Below are positions 30,137-40,219 of a stretch of DNA of 64,000 nucleotides, in pieces. Below the pieces are notes generated by a model. That model was not told the origin of the DNA. It did no database searches and saw nothing but the letters and a program-made list of their open reading frames with translations. The position numbers were made by a program, and so were the translations under genes. The DNA lies in contig JAFLTT010000001.1 of assembly GCA_022509165.1 (NCBI GenBank), positions 248,001 through 312,000 of the forward strand, written 5' to 3'. Each line of letters begins with the position of its first letter. The first letter of the stretch is position 1. This stretch comes from Muribaculaceae bacterium (GTDB lineage: Bacteria > Bacteroidota > Bacteroidia > Bacteroidales > Muribaculaceae).

Positions 30137-30837
30137 TATTTTATATGTAGGTTCATCTTTGTTATACTGTATTCTTTACAGAATGTTTTCATTTCTTGCA
30201 AAGTCATTACCTCTCCTGCAAGAACTTTCATACATCTGGTAAAATCATTAAAATAACAATCAAACGACTGAGCCCATAGATAATCCTTAATTCTTCCGTT
30301 ATTCTTTAAACTCTTGACCTTTAAATTGAATTCATTTATTCTTTTAGGATGAATAACACAACAAAAATACTGTGTCTTTTTTAATATTAGCAGCAAATAA
30401 TGAAGAATTTTGCCTTTCCCTTTTAGAGGTATCATTGGGTTATCGCTTCTTACCTGAATATTAAGTTTTGACGGAAAGTGTATGTTTATCTGACTCATCA
30501 TTTCAATAAATGGTTTTCCATGGGGATTTTGGTCATCCATTTTATTTTGTGTGAGATATTGATGAATCATTTCATGGACTATAAGGCTATCGAGATAAAC
30601 TTTATCGAAAACCTCAACTTTATTATAGATAATTATTTTATCTTCAATGGTTCTGTTCGATTTATTAAATTTTCGCTGAAATAAAGCATTATAATCTTTA
30701 TGATTTTTACGAATGATTAATTTTACCGGTTTAAATTTATCAGCATTCCAAATATTGTTTTTGCCTATTTGTTCCTTCCAAAACTCATACCTCTTTTGTA
30801 AATATTCAGGAGTTAGTTTAATAAGATTAGATTGCAT
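30136..30837 (-). CDS. SprT-like zinc metallopeptidase domain protein
   Basis: VHEMIHQYL...NPHGKPF (HExxH...H) layout. Confidence 0.75.
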   Translation of the reverse strand: MQSNLIKLTPEYLQKRYEFWKEQIGKNNIWNADKFKPVKLIIRKNHKDYNALFQRKFNKSNRTIEDKIIIYNKVEVFDKVYLDSLIVHEMIHQYLTQNKMDDQNPHGKPFIEMMSQINIHFPSKLNIQVRSDNPMIPLKGKGKILHYLLLILKKTQYFCCVIHPKRINEFNLKVKSLKNNGRIKDYLWAQSFDCYFNDFTRCMKVLAGEVMTLQEMKTFCKEYSITKMNLHIK

Positions 30838-30849
30838 TGAAGAGGATTT

Positions 30850-31632
30850 TTACGCATTTATTAAGTATTGAAAATGAAGAATGATGTCTTGAAACTCTTT
30901 CGGTAATCTTTCCCAGCATTGATCTTCTATTTGGGTTGGAATTGAATACATTTGAGAAGCAATAGAACCTGCGATACAAGCCATTGTATCAGAGTCCCCT
31001 CCTAAAGAGACAGCTTTTCTAATTACTTCTTCAAAACTATCCCCCTCTAAAAAAGCAATTATTGATTCAGGCACTGATCCTTGACAAGAAATGTCCCATT
31101 TATAAGTCATTCTGATTTTGTTAATTTCTCTATAAAGATCATAGCCAAAAAATCCGGAAATAATATCACGAATCATCTCTTTTGTATAACCTCCTCTAGC
31201 AAGATAAATAGCAGCTGCAACTGCCTTCGCGCCTTTTATTCCTTCCGGATGATTGTGGGAAACCGAAGCAGTCAGTTCAGCCAGCTCCAAAACTGTATCC
31301 AAAGATTGACCATAGTATGCCACAGGACTTACTCTCATTGCTGCTCCATTTCCGAAACTATTATATGGTTTAGGATTTGGACTGACAATCCATTTTGCAA
31401 AACATTCTCCATATTGTCTATCGGGATATCTTCTTCCAAAATTCTGCATTATTTTTATAAGTTCATCAGCCGATAAGCTCTTGCAATCAATAAGCCATTT
31501 AGCCACAGCCATTGTCATTACCGTATCATCAGTAAAATGACTGTCTTCCCAAAATAGAGGGAAATTATAATCTTTAGTCGGGTTAAATTCCCAATGAGAA
31601 CCTATAATGTCTCCAACCACTGCTCCAAACAT
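30850..31632 (-). CDS. ADP-ribosylglycohydrolase family protein
   Basis: GAVVGDIIGSHWE, FTDDTVMTMA, SLGGDSDTMACIAGSIA. Confidence 0.92.
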   Translation of the reverse strand: MFGAVVGDIIGSHWEFNPTKDYNFPLFWEDSHFTDDTVMTMAVAKWLIDCKSLSADELIKIMQNFGRRYPDRQYGECFAKWIVSPNPKPYNSFGNGAAMRVSPVAYYGQSLDTVLELAELTASVSHNHPEGIKGAKAVAAAIYLARGGYTKEMIRDIISGFFGYDLYREINKIRMTYKWDISCQGSVPESIIAFLEGDSFEEVIRKAVSLGGDSDTMACIAGSIASQMYSIPTQIEDQCWERLPKEFQDIILHFQYLINA

Positions 31633-31634
31633 TT

Positions 31635-32477
31635 TTATATATCTAAAAATTTATCAGGATTTTGTATTAACTCCTTTATAAAGCACTTATATTTATCAAG
31701 CATATTTATAGCGTCCTGCAGATCCTGTTTGGTTATCCAAGGTTCATGCAACTCATTGGAATCTTGCATAGTTTCTCTCAATTCAATTTCAGTTTCCATA
31801 ATGTCTGTCATAACTTTGATCTCAGATTCTATTTTTTTGAAATTATCTTGAGATTTAACCAGAGAAGGGAGTTCTTCCAGAAATTCTTTAAAATGGTATT
31901 TATTGAAAATACCCTCCATACACTTATTAAATCGTGAAATATAAGTCCATATTGAAGTCGAAGAATATTTTCTACCTGTAAGATATTTTGCAAATTCTTT
32001 TTTGAACGGGAATTTAAATGAGGGAGAATAAGGTGGACAAGAGTCTCCTAAAACCTCATGTCTAAAATTTATAAACTTGAATTCCAGAAATAGCATATAG
32101 GTTCTAAGAGCCTGGACCCAGTTTTGAACAACTGCTATTTTCCATTCTTCTGTTTTTTCATTAAAAATAAGGATCCCGTTATTTAGGCTGACTAAATCTT
32201 TTATATATGCATCTAAATATTCCAATGCATATTCAATATCCCATGTAGCAATTATTTTTTGGAAAAGGTTTTCAGTAGGTTGTATTATAGGTTGGAAAGA
32301 TGTTTCTAAAACTCTAAACAAATCTTTATAAGTATAGCAAAAATTATCATATGCAGTTCTTATGTTTGAAAGATAAATATTGACTGATTCTTTGGAAAGG
32401 CCATGTCTTTCAATGCACCAAGCCTTAAATTCCTCTTCAAAAGGAGGGATTATTTTTTTGTTTAATTTCTTTTCCAT
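31635..32477 (-). CDS. Unknown protein with integrase core-binding-like segments
   Basis: FKAWCIERHGLSKESVNIYLSNIRTAYDNF and FAKYLTGRKYSSTSIWTYISRFNKCME resemble tyrosine-recombinase N-domains; no catalytic domain. Confidence 0.55.
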   Translation of the reverse strand: MEKKLNKKIIPPFEEEFKAWCIERHGLSKESVNIYLSNIRTAYDNFCYTYKDLFRVLETSFQPIIQPTENLFQKIIATWDIEYALEYLDAYIKDLVSLNNGILIFNEKTEEWKIAVVQNWVQALRTYMLFLEFKFINFRHEVLGDSCPPYSPSFKFPFKKEFAKYLTGRKYSSTSIWTYISRFNKCMEGIFNKYHFKEFLEELPSLVKSQDNFKKIESEIKVMTDIMETEIELRETMQDSNELHEPWITKQDLQDAINMLDKYKCFIKELIQNPDKFLDI

Positions 32478-32775
32478 AAGAGTATAAAATTTGGTATATG
32501 CAAAGATACATATACCAAAAAGCTTTTTAAATTAATTCCTTGACGAAATGAAACTTCTTATAATTTTCTAATTTATAGCATATTATAAGTATAATTTATT
32601 CAATATGAATAAAGTTCTCTAATAAAATCTCTTACTGGATACCACAATCTTACAGTATATTCTTCATCTTCTTCGAAAACTTTGGCAAGATTATGTAAAC
32701 CAAAATTTTTCATCTGGTTATAGTTTCTATCAAAAATATTAGATTCTTCCTGATTTTTAAAGAAATAAAATAACC

Positions 32776-33318
32776 TTAATAACCTATCATTAATATCCCT
32801 TTTAAAGGAATCATATTCCTAACACGAGACTTATATAAGGTATCTATATAATTTCTTACGTTTACGTAGTCTTTCTTTTCCGGTTGATTACTGATTTGAT
32901 AGATTTTTTTAACTGCTATTACCAAGTATTCAATATCAGATATAGCACAAGCTTCAAAAAGATCCTTTAAAAATTGATTATTAGCCCATCCTCTGCCCGC
33001 TTCAACTTCGATTATAGTCTTGGTCGTATCATTATATGCATCCACATCAAATTTTTGGTCAGTCCCAGGCACGGTAAAGGTTATTTTATGCTGTTGAGAT
33101 TTCCCTTTTTCTACTTTATAACCAATACTTTCCAAGTCATTTGAAAGAATTTTTAAAACGTCATTACTTTTTAAATTTTTATTCTTTCCTATGTGGGTTT
33201 CAGAAGAAATATCTGAATTATGTTTTTTAAAAATTTCAATTACTTCATTTAGAAAAATTTCCCCAGAAGGGAAACATTCATATATAATGTCAGAAAGTCT
33301 AGAATTTTTTTTGCTCAT
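32776..33318 (-). CDS. Putative PD-(D/E)XK-like nuclease
   Basis: FDVDAYNDTTKTIIEVEAGRG (D-Xn-E-x-E). Confidence 0.55.
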   Translation of the reverse strand: MSKKNSRLSDIIYECFPSGEIFLNEVIEIFKKHNSDISSETHIGKNKNLKSNDVLKILSNDLESIGYKVEKGKSQQHKITFTVPGTDQKFDVDAYNDTTKTIIEVEAGRGWANNQFLKDLFEACAISDIEYLVIAVKKIYQISNQPEKKDYVNVRNYIDTLYKSRVRNMIPLKGILMIGY

Positions 33319-33364
33319 TTTGAATTTTATTTAGTCTTAAGAAATTAATATAAAATATTACTTA

Positions 33365-33853
33365 TTATAAAAGTTTCAGAGCAATAGCTGCACAAGCTTC
33401 TGCGTCTGCCAATGCATGGTGATGATTTTCCAAGTCATAACCACAAGCGGCTGCCACTGTGTGAAGCTGATGATTGGGGAGTTTGAGACATCTACGGGAA
33501 GCGGCAAGAGTGCAATGGAATTCATAACCCGGATATTCCATTCCATATTCCATAAATACTGCCTTCAGACAACTTTCATCAAAAGGTTTGTTGTGGGCGA
33601 TTAAAGGCAATCCTTCAAGTCGATTACAGACTCTTGCCCAGACTTCGGGAAAATTATCTTCATAATCTGTGTCAAAATGATCCAGCCCATGAATTGCTGT
33701 GGTCCACTCAGTATAATAATTGGGTCGCGGACGAATAAGACTGTAAAAACGGTCAACTATCTCTCCATTTCTTACTATCACAATGCCGACACTGCAAACG
33801 CTGGAGCGGCGTCCATTGGCTGTCTCAAAATCTATTGCTGCAAAATCTTTCAT
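33365..33853 (-). CDS. DEDDh 3'-5' exonuclease (DnaQ/Pol III epsilon-like)
   Basis: FAAIDFETANGRRSSVCSVGIV, HGLD, LIAHNKPFDESCL, HHALADAEACA. Confidence 0.92.
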   Translation of the reverse strand: MKDFAAIDFETANGRRSSVCSVGIVIVRNGEIVDRFYSLIRPRPNYYTEWTTAIHGLDHFDTDYEDNFPEVWARVCNRLEGLPLIAHNKPFDESCLKAVFMEYGMEYPGYEFHCTLAASRRCLKLPNHQLHTVAAACGYDLENHHHALADAEACAAIALKLL

Positions 33854-33959
33854 ATTCTATATTTTTAGAGGAGAAATCTTTCTGTTTCCTGAAACAGTAG
33901 GAGAGGGTACTTTCCATATTCCAATTGCTTATAGGGGTGTCGAGAGATATTGGCTCCTT

Positions 33960-34862
33960 TTAATCATTTTTATATAGTTCAACCATTTCAGAAATCCAAC
34001 CTTTCATTGTTTTACGAAGTGAATCCGGTGAAATCACTTCAATCATACTGCCGAACTGAAGCAACTTCATTACAAAATCGTATGTTGGAGCTAATACTAA
34101 TTCAAAATCTGCATATTCGCCACAATCTTCAATCATTTTCTGGCTGTCATGAAGTGGCAATGTATTCATATAATACTTATGATTTTCGTTGGCTCTCAAA
34201 ACTATTCTCTGGGGCTTGATGTCATATCCTGTGGCAACACCATAATAGGAGGCGAAGAATTCAGATGCACTGAATCCTTTTGGAAGGGTAAAGTTTTTAT
34301 CCAGGATGTTAGCTTCTTCGATTCGGTCTAAACCATATAATCTTATTTCATCCCGGTTGTTTTTGCCAAGCACATACCAACGGTTCTCATGAAGTTTGAT
34401 GCAATAAGGCTCGATGGGGAAGGTATATCCGTGTGAATGTTTGAAAGGTTTGTATATTATCTCAACCACTTTGTAATCCCTCATGGCATCAAGGATTGTT
34501 TTAAGATGGTCACTACCGGATGGAATCTTGTTAACAAGAATCCGGTCTTTCAAAGAAAGATTCTCTCCGATAAGATTGCCCACCGCAAAAGAATCAAGCA
34601 TCCATTTCTTCAACCTGTCTTCATCGATATCTTCAGGATTCTCTATGTAATAAAGGTATCCTCCAACTTTCTGACATTCAATTATGATGCCGAATTGACT
34701 GAAAATAGCGTCACGCCATCGATTGAAAGTAGCACGATGAAGTGGTTTGCAGTCACTCAGATCTTTGGCTCTTTCCCATCTATCCGAGAGGTCTTTGTGA
34801 GAGATTTTACCGGCTCTGCGTATAGTCTCTATAAGCCATGTGTATTTCTGCAGTTGAGTCAC
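33960..34862 (-). CDS. WYL-domain transcriptional regulator
   Basis: C-terminal IEPYCIKLHENRWYVLGKNNRDEIRLYGLDRI; N-terminal HTH-like. Confidence 0.88.
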   Translation of the reverse strand: MTQLQKYTWLIETIRRAGKISHKDLSDRWERAKDLSDCKPLHRATFNRWRDAIFSQFGIIIECQKVGGYLYYIENPEDIDEDRLKKWMLDSFAVGNLIGENLSLKDRILVNKIPSGSDHLKTILDAMRDYKVVEIIYKPFKHSHGYTFPIEPYCIKLHENRWYVLGKNNRDEIRLYGLDRIEEANILDKNFTLPKGFSASEFFASYYGVATGYDIKPQRIVLRANENHKYYMNTLPLHDSQKMIEDCGEYADFELVLAPTYDFVMKLLQFGSMIEVISPDSLRKTMKGWISEMVELYKND

Positions 34863-34929
34863 AAGAAAAAATTCTATTAATTAATATAGATTAATGCAAA
34901 GTTAACGAAAAGGTGTATCATTTTATGCG

Positions 34930-35298
34930 TCAACTTTCGGAATAATCATGTATTGCAGTTAAGATTTCTTCCTCATCAGCTCCTTTCAAAGTGAAAATAT
35001 TCATAATAGAATTGGCACAACAATCGTCTTGCCAAGAAATTATTTCACTGACTGTTAGATGTCCCTTCCCATCCTGTATTACGTAATATGTTTCATACTC
35101 CCCATAATCCAGCCACATATCAATTGAGATAAAATTTTTATGTAGTGTGAGTACATCTCCCATTAAAGAAAACCATTCATCCTTATCCTTAGCAAAGTCC
35201 TCCAATGAAGTATATTGTTTAGACATTTCATGAAGTAATTTATGACGTTCCTTCATTAAAGCGAAACGTTCATTATTTGACATATCTATTAGTTCCAT
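34930..35298 (-). CDS. Hypothetical protein
   Basis: ORF with coding-like composition. Confidence 0.5.
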   Translation of the reverse strand: MELIDMSNNERFALMKERHKLLHEMSKQYTSLEDFAKDKDEWFSLMGDVLTLHKNFISIDMWLDYGEYETYYVIQDGKGHLTVSEIISWQDDCCANSIMNIFTLKGADEEEILTAIHDYSES

Positions 35299-35521
35299 AT
35301 AATACCAACATAACCTTTTATTTCATTCTCTCTATTCCTTCTCATAAGCTCCTCTTCTTCTGGAGTCGGTGGGGGAAGTTCAACAAAGAAGACATTGTTT
35401 TTTGGAAGAGGGTTCCAGCTTTATGATTAAACCAAAGATCCTTCTATTGTTTTCATTTCTATAGATTTTTTTATTCTGTAGCAAAATTATATTGGAACTA
35501 CGCAATCATTTTACGTGTTTA

Positions 35522-35746
35522 TTATTTTTTATCTTTACCATATTCTTCCGCCCACTTAAAAAGTTCTTTCAAAGCATTAATGAAACCCTTCCCAGATAAC
35601 AAACAACCTAAAGTTATCCCAATTGCGAGTTTTATCCAATTATTTCGGTCTGGCCCCAAAAATGAAGCCAAAGTTCCCATCATTCCAATAAATAAACCAT
35701 AATGGAATAATCTTAGCTTCCAATAAATTTTTAATAAATCTATCAT
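35522..35746 (-). CDS. Small membrane protein, paralogous to 29906-30136
   Basis: LGPDRNNWIKLAIGITLGCLLSGKGFINALKELFKW. Confidence 0.6.
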   Translation of the reverse strand: MIDLLKIYWKLRLFHYGLFIGMMGTLASFLGPDRNNWIKLAIGITLGCLLSGKGFINALKELFKWAEEYGKDKK

Positions 35747-35996
35747 CTTATTCTTCTGGATTTATTGCAAAACTAAAATTGAACTGTATCATTTTAGGTG
35801 TCATCTTAAATACTAAAAATCTTTGAATGTTAATTATTCTTAACAAGAATTAGATAAGATTATTTATTAAGTATTTAGTAATTAACGATTTACTTCAAGA
35901 AATAAGATCGAATAATTTAACATATATTCACTAAAATTGTTCTCAGTAAAATTTCGAGTTCGTATTAATAAGTATGGACTTTCTAAAAAAGATTCT

Positions 35997-36353
35997 ATGA
36001 AATATAAATTAGGAATAGTGGGAACAAGGAATCCGGGTATTTCTTATGAGGAGTGGGAGGTTATCATAACTTCCTTTATAAAATTAGATGAAATATCTGA
36101 AATTATTTCCGGAGGAACTAAAGGTATTGACTCCTATGGAAAAATGTTAGCAATAAAAAATCAGATTACTTTTAAAGAATATATTCCGGAATATAGTAAG
36201 TATGGAAGAAATGCCACTTTGATACGTAATCGTCTGATAGTAGAAAATTCAGACAAGATAATAGCTTTCCCAATTCAAAAGTCTAAAGGGACCAAACACA
36301 CGATCTCTGTTGCAAAGGAATTAAATAAACCGGTGATAATTCAAAATATTTAA
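35997..36353 (+). CDS. SLOG/YspA-like nucleotide-binding-fold protein (DUF2493-like)
   Basis: KLGIVGTRNPG...EIISGGTKGIDSYGKMLA...YGRNATLIRNRLIVENSDKIIAFP. Confidence 0.75.
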   Translation: MKYKLGIVGTRNPGISYEEWEVIITSFIKLDEISEIISGGTKGIDSYGKMLAIKNQITFKEYIPEYSKYGRNATLIRNRLIVENSDKIIAFPIQKSKGTKHTISVAKELNKPVIIQNI

Positions 36354-36420
36354 GATTAAATTGTATAAATCATATGGTTATATTCTTTTTAAAATTCAAA
36401 CATATTTTAACTTATATCAT

Positions 36421-36688
36421 CCGAAGGAATAGGATGTAGCCGGGTTTACAAAGATTTGACCATTATTTAGAATTATGTCCCGAATTACATAGGAGATTTT
36501 CTAAGTTTGGAATCGGAATATTCCAATGGGATATGGTTGGAGAAATAAGTATCGATAAACCCGATGATGTCAGTCGGGTAAGAATGATATTATAGACTCT
36601 GTATTCTTCTCCAGCATTTGAATTCTTTGATCAAAGTTTCCAGTATATGCAAGATTCTCAAATAAAGAAATTTAAAATGATAATGTAG
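36421..36688 (+). pseudogene. Probable decayed coding remnant
   Basis: Translatable stretch RFDHYLELCPELHRRFSKFGIGIFQWDMVGEISIDKPDDVSRVRMIL* then continuing TLYSSPAFEFFDQSFQYMQDSQIKKFKM; no full ORF. Confidence 0.35.
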
Positions 36689-36708
36689 TAGCTTATTAAA
36701 ACAAAAGT

Positions 36709-37041
36709 ATGACCAAGATATCAAACTTTTTTATGTTAGAAATCCAGGGAGAAGAGGGGATTATAAGTATTGACGAAAAAGATTTTATCCGCTTTTCAAA
36801 TAAAGCTAAAATAATGACTTTTGAACTAAATAGTAAAACCAAGGAGTGGTTGAATGTGAAAACATTAAAAGTTAAGCTACTTATTATCTGTATTTTTTTC
36901 CCTGAAAGAGATATACCGCGTTTTTCGATTAATTCGATTTCAAATTTATTGACTATATTTGCATCTGTTGAGAAACCCATTTTTGGTATTTATAAAAAAA
37001 ATAAACAAAAAAGAATAAAAGTAACCTTAATATTTGAATAA
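36709..37041 (+). CDS. Hypothetical protein, first gene of putative 5-ORF operon
   Basis: ORF; stop separated by 2 bp from next ATG. Confidence 0.5.
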   Translation: MTKISNFFMLEIQGEEGIISIDEKDFIRFSNKAKIMTFELNSKTKEWLNVKTLKVKLLIICIFFPERDIPRFSINSISNLLTIFASVEKPIFGIYKKNKQKRIKVTLIFE

Positions 37042-37043
37042 CT

Positions 37044-37238
37044 ATGGCTCTTTACCTTGTAGAATATGCTACTCTTATGAGATCTGGAGGTAGTAATTAT
37101 TATACAAAGTTATTGGAACTAACTTCAGGCTCTGAGAGTGAAGCTTTAGCAAAACTGAGGCAGGAAATGCTTCCGGTACATAAAAATCAAGACAAATATA
37201 TAGACGACCTTTTCATTGTGAAAATAAAGAAACCATAA
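37044..37238 (+). CDS. Hypothetical 64-aa protein
   Basis: ORF tightly linked to neighbours. Confidence 0.55.
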   Translation: MALYLVEYATLMRSGGSNYYTKLLELTSGSESEALAKLRQEMLPVHKNQDKYIDDLFIVKIKKP

Positions 37239-37262
37239 TTATAATTCGTTTAGTTTTTACCA

Positions 37263-38366
37263 ATGTCAAATGACATAAAAGTGAAGAAAGATAATCAGGA
37301 GTATTTAATTGATAAAACAAGCAAAGAAAAAAAGGTCATGAAAAAGGAAAATGTAAATGAACTCAAACCCCTTCCACAAAATTATACAAAAAGAGGATTC
37401 TTTTCAAAAGACTTTTGGAATGATAGAAATGTGGGATTATTGACTGAATTAAAAACAGGAAAAGAAGAGTATAAAGACCTGGATGTTAGATTACGTGGCA
37501 ATGAAATTCATGTTTATTATAATGGTGGGAAAATTTTAGGGATAAAGAAAAATGCCATAGAATTTGATGACAAATACCTTAGACATAAGGAGAGTCATCC
37601 AAATATAAACATAGAAAATATCAAAAACAAATGGTTTTATGTAAATAATAATGGCAATCTAAAAATTAAACCTGTTTCTAATTTAACTGATTTCCCATCT
37701 TTTATCAATGACCTTAAATCGGTAATGGATGCTTGGTTTAAGGAAAATCCTCATGATGAAAGAATGCATCAACAGTTTATTTCTTTGAAGGAACATGATA
37801 ACCTTTATATAATTGATATAGAATTTGCAGTTTCTTTCAACTCAAAATGTTATAATAAAGAATATAAGGATACCAAAAAACGATTAAAAGAAAAAGAAAA
37901 TTATAAACCGTTTGAACGCTACCCAAATCCAAGATTTGATTTGATAGGAATTGATAATTCTGGTCAAATACACGTATTTGAATTAAAGACCGGATTAAAT
38001 TCTACAAAGAATATGACTGAACATATTGAAGATTTTGTAAATATGATAGGTTCAGCAGATACAAATTTTCAAGTTATCAGATTTGAAGAATTTAATAACG
38101 AAATGGCTTTAATATTAGATACTTATAATTCCAATAATACATTAAAGAATAAAATTCCAGTTAAAATTGATATAAAGAAAAGGCCGATATTTCACTTTAT
38201 TTTTACTGAAAAAGGAGATGAGAGTAATTTTGATGAATTTAGTAAGTTAGTAAAAGATATCTACAAAAAATTGGATATAATTCCGGAGTATCATCAACTA
38301 ATAGAGAAACATATTTTAGATACTGAGGCAATTAAGGTTTCCAAAGATTTTAAAATTAAAATATGA
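37263..38366 (+). CDS. Putative PD-(D/E)XK-like protein
   Basis: PNPRFDLIGIDNSGQIHVFELKTGL (D-Xn-E-x-K). Confidence 0.65.
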   Translation: MSNDIKVKKDNQEYLIDKTSKEKKVMKKENVNELKPLPQNYTKRGFFSKDFWNDRNVGLLTELKTGKEEYKDLDVRLRGNEIHVYYNGGKILGIKKNAIEFDDKYLRHKESHPNINIENIKNKWFYVNNNGNLKIKPVSNLTDFPSFINDLKSVMDAWFKENPHDERMHQQFISLKEHDNLYIIDIEFAVSFNSKCYNKEYKDTKKRLKEKENYKPFERYPNPRFDLIGIDNSGQIHVFELKTGLNSTKNMTEHIEDFVNMIGSADTNFQVIRFEEFNNEMALILDTYNSNNTLKNKIPVKIDIKKRPIFHFIFTEKGDESNFDEFSKLVKDIYKKLDIIPEYHQLIEKHILDTEAIKVSKDFKIKI

Positions 38367-40219
38367 AAATTACAATTCATAGAGGGAGCGATCAAATTGG
38401 TGGATGCATCACTGAGTATGAGATAAATGGATGGAAACTGTTTGTGGACTATGGCGAACAGTTGCCCGGGAATGAACAAAAGAAACTTGAAATAGAGGGG
38501 TTAAACAAGGGAGACCTCTCTAAAAGTGCTTTGTTCATTACTCACTATCATAGTGATCATGTAGGCAATATATACGAACTTCCGGACAAACTTCCTATTT
38601 ATATGGGAGAACTCACAAAGGAAATTCTATCAGAACTTTCCGGTCATTTATCATCAGTGAGTGAGAAGGAAGCTCGAAAGGCAAAAAAGTTGGAATCAGT
38701 CAAAACGTTCAAGGCTGGAGAAGTTATTAAAATTGGAGATTTTTTTATCACTCCTTTCACTCTTGATCATTCTGCATTTGATTCTTACGCGTTCAAGATT
38801 GAAGCCGAAGAACTGAAAGTTTTTCATACCGGTGATTTCAGATCTCATGGCTTCAGAAGTGGAAAACTTTTCAAGTTGCTTGATAAATATGTTGGCAGGG
38901 TCGATTATGTAGTATGCGAGGGAACAAACGTATCACGACCCGATGTGTCGAATAAGTCGGAACATGAACTTCAGAAGGAATATGAAGAGGACTTCAGAAA
39001 TAATAAAGGTAACATTGTATATGTTTCCACAACCAATATTGACAGGCTGTTTTCACTATACCATGCCGCTCTCAGAGCCGGTAGACCCTTCTATGTTGAC
39101 CCATTCCAAAAAAAGATAATGGATTTAATTACTCAAAGGGACAATCTATGGGGAAATTCAAGGCTTTATAAATATGGTAAATTTGAACCTATTGCCTTAA
39201 AATACGACTCCAATGAATATCTCTTTACAAATGAGTTTAAAGATTTTCTGGAGGAAAAGGGTTATGTGTTAATTCCAAGAGCTACGGATAGATTTGATAA
39301 TTTGATTGAGAAACTGTCCGGTGATAAGAAAAAGTATCTATCGATGTGGAATGGATACATAAATCCTGAATACACAGCCTTCAATCCGAGATTGGCAAAA
39401 TCCCTTGGTAAGGAGGCTGTATATCTTCATACAAGCGGCCATACCGATATGGAAAGTCTGTTTAAGTTCTTTGATGCATTAAATCCGAAAGCAATTATTC
39501 CAATACATACAGATTATCCGAATGATTTTGCTGATCTATTTTCAAATAGATGGCCGATACTATTATTGAAAGATGGTGAATATTTCAACCCGATAAAAGA
39601 TCCGGGCTATGATAATACCACTTCTTCGATTCTTGCTGTAAAGAATTTGGATGAAGAAATTCGCGTAATTTCAGTTGAAGATGATGAAAAGTGTTATTCG
39701 CTTGATGAAAAGACAATCGGTGAATTTCGAAGAGAGGAAGATGCGTTATTTGTTCTTAAGGCAATTCAATATGCACCTCAACAATTAATCGGTTATAGTT
39801 ATGAAGAGGTGGAAGATATGGAGCCGTGGTTTACAAGAACCTATATGTCAAATCTTTCTATTAATGCCGAATATGAATATGGAATTCATTCTCCGGAGGG
39901 TTCAGAATTTCAAACTCCGACCCGTTTCCAGACTGGGGATAAAGTATTATGCGTTCTTTATCAGGGTTTAAATATCGTTTTTCCCGCTATCTATGAAGGG
40001 CCGATAACAATAGACTATCTAAGAGAAATCTATGAGAGTGATGAAATGCTAAAAATCCACTATGACAGTTTCGATGATTATATAAAAGAAGGATTGTGGG
40101 ATTGTGACTGGGATTCAGTTATTGTTCGACCTTTGGTGAAGATAGATAATGAAGAATGGCATGAAAGAATGTTAGTGCGTCGTCCATTCGTTTTTCCATA
40201 TAAAAAATTCGATATTTGA
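38363..40219 (+). CDS. MBL-fold metallo-hydrolase (RNase J-like) with C-terminal extension
   Basis: FITHYHSDHVGNIYELP, FHTGDFRSHGF, HTSGHTDMESL, IPIHTDYP; 4-bp ATGA overlap with previous ORF. Confidence 0.85.
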   Translation: MKITIHRGSDQIGGCITEYEINGWKLFVDYGEQLPGNEQKKLEIEGLNKGDLSKSALFITHYHSDHVGNIYELPDKLPIYMGELTKEILSELSGHLSSVSEKEARKAKKLESVKTFKAGEVIKIGDFFITPFTLDHSAFDSYAFKIEAEELKVFHTGDFRSHGFRSGKLFKLLDKYVGRVDYVVCEGTNVSRPDVSNKSEHELQKEYEEDFRNNKGNIVYVSTTNIDRLFSLYHAALRAGRPFYVDPFQKKIMDLITQRDNLWGNSRLYKYGKFEPIALKYDSNEYLFTNEFKDFLEEKGYVLIPRATDRFDNLIEKLSGDKKKYLSMWNGYINPEYTAFNPRLAKSLGKEAVYLHTSGHTDMESLFKFFDALNPKAIIPIHTDYPNDFADLFSNRWPILLLKDGEYFNPIKDPGYDNTTSSILAVKNLDEEIRVISVEDDEKCYSLDEKTIGEFRREEDALFVLKAIQYAPQQLIGYSYEEVEDMEPWFTRTYMSNLSINAEYEYGIHSPEGSEFQTPTRFQTGDKVLCVLYQGLNIVFPAIYEGPITIDYLREIYESDEMLKIHYDSFDDYIKEGLWDCDWDSVIVRPLVKIDNEEWHERMLVRRPFVFPYKKFDI

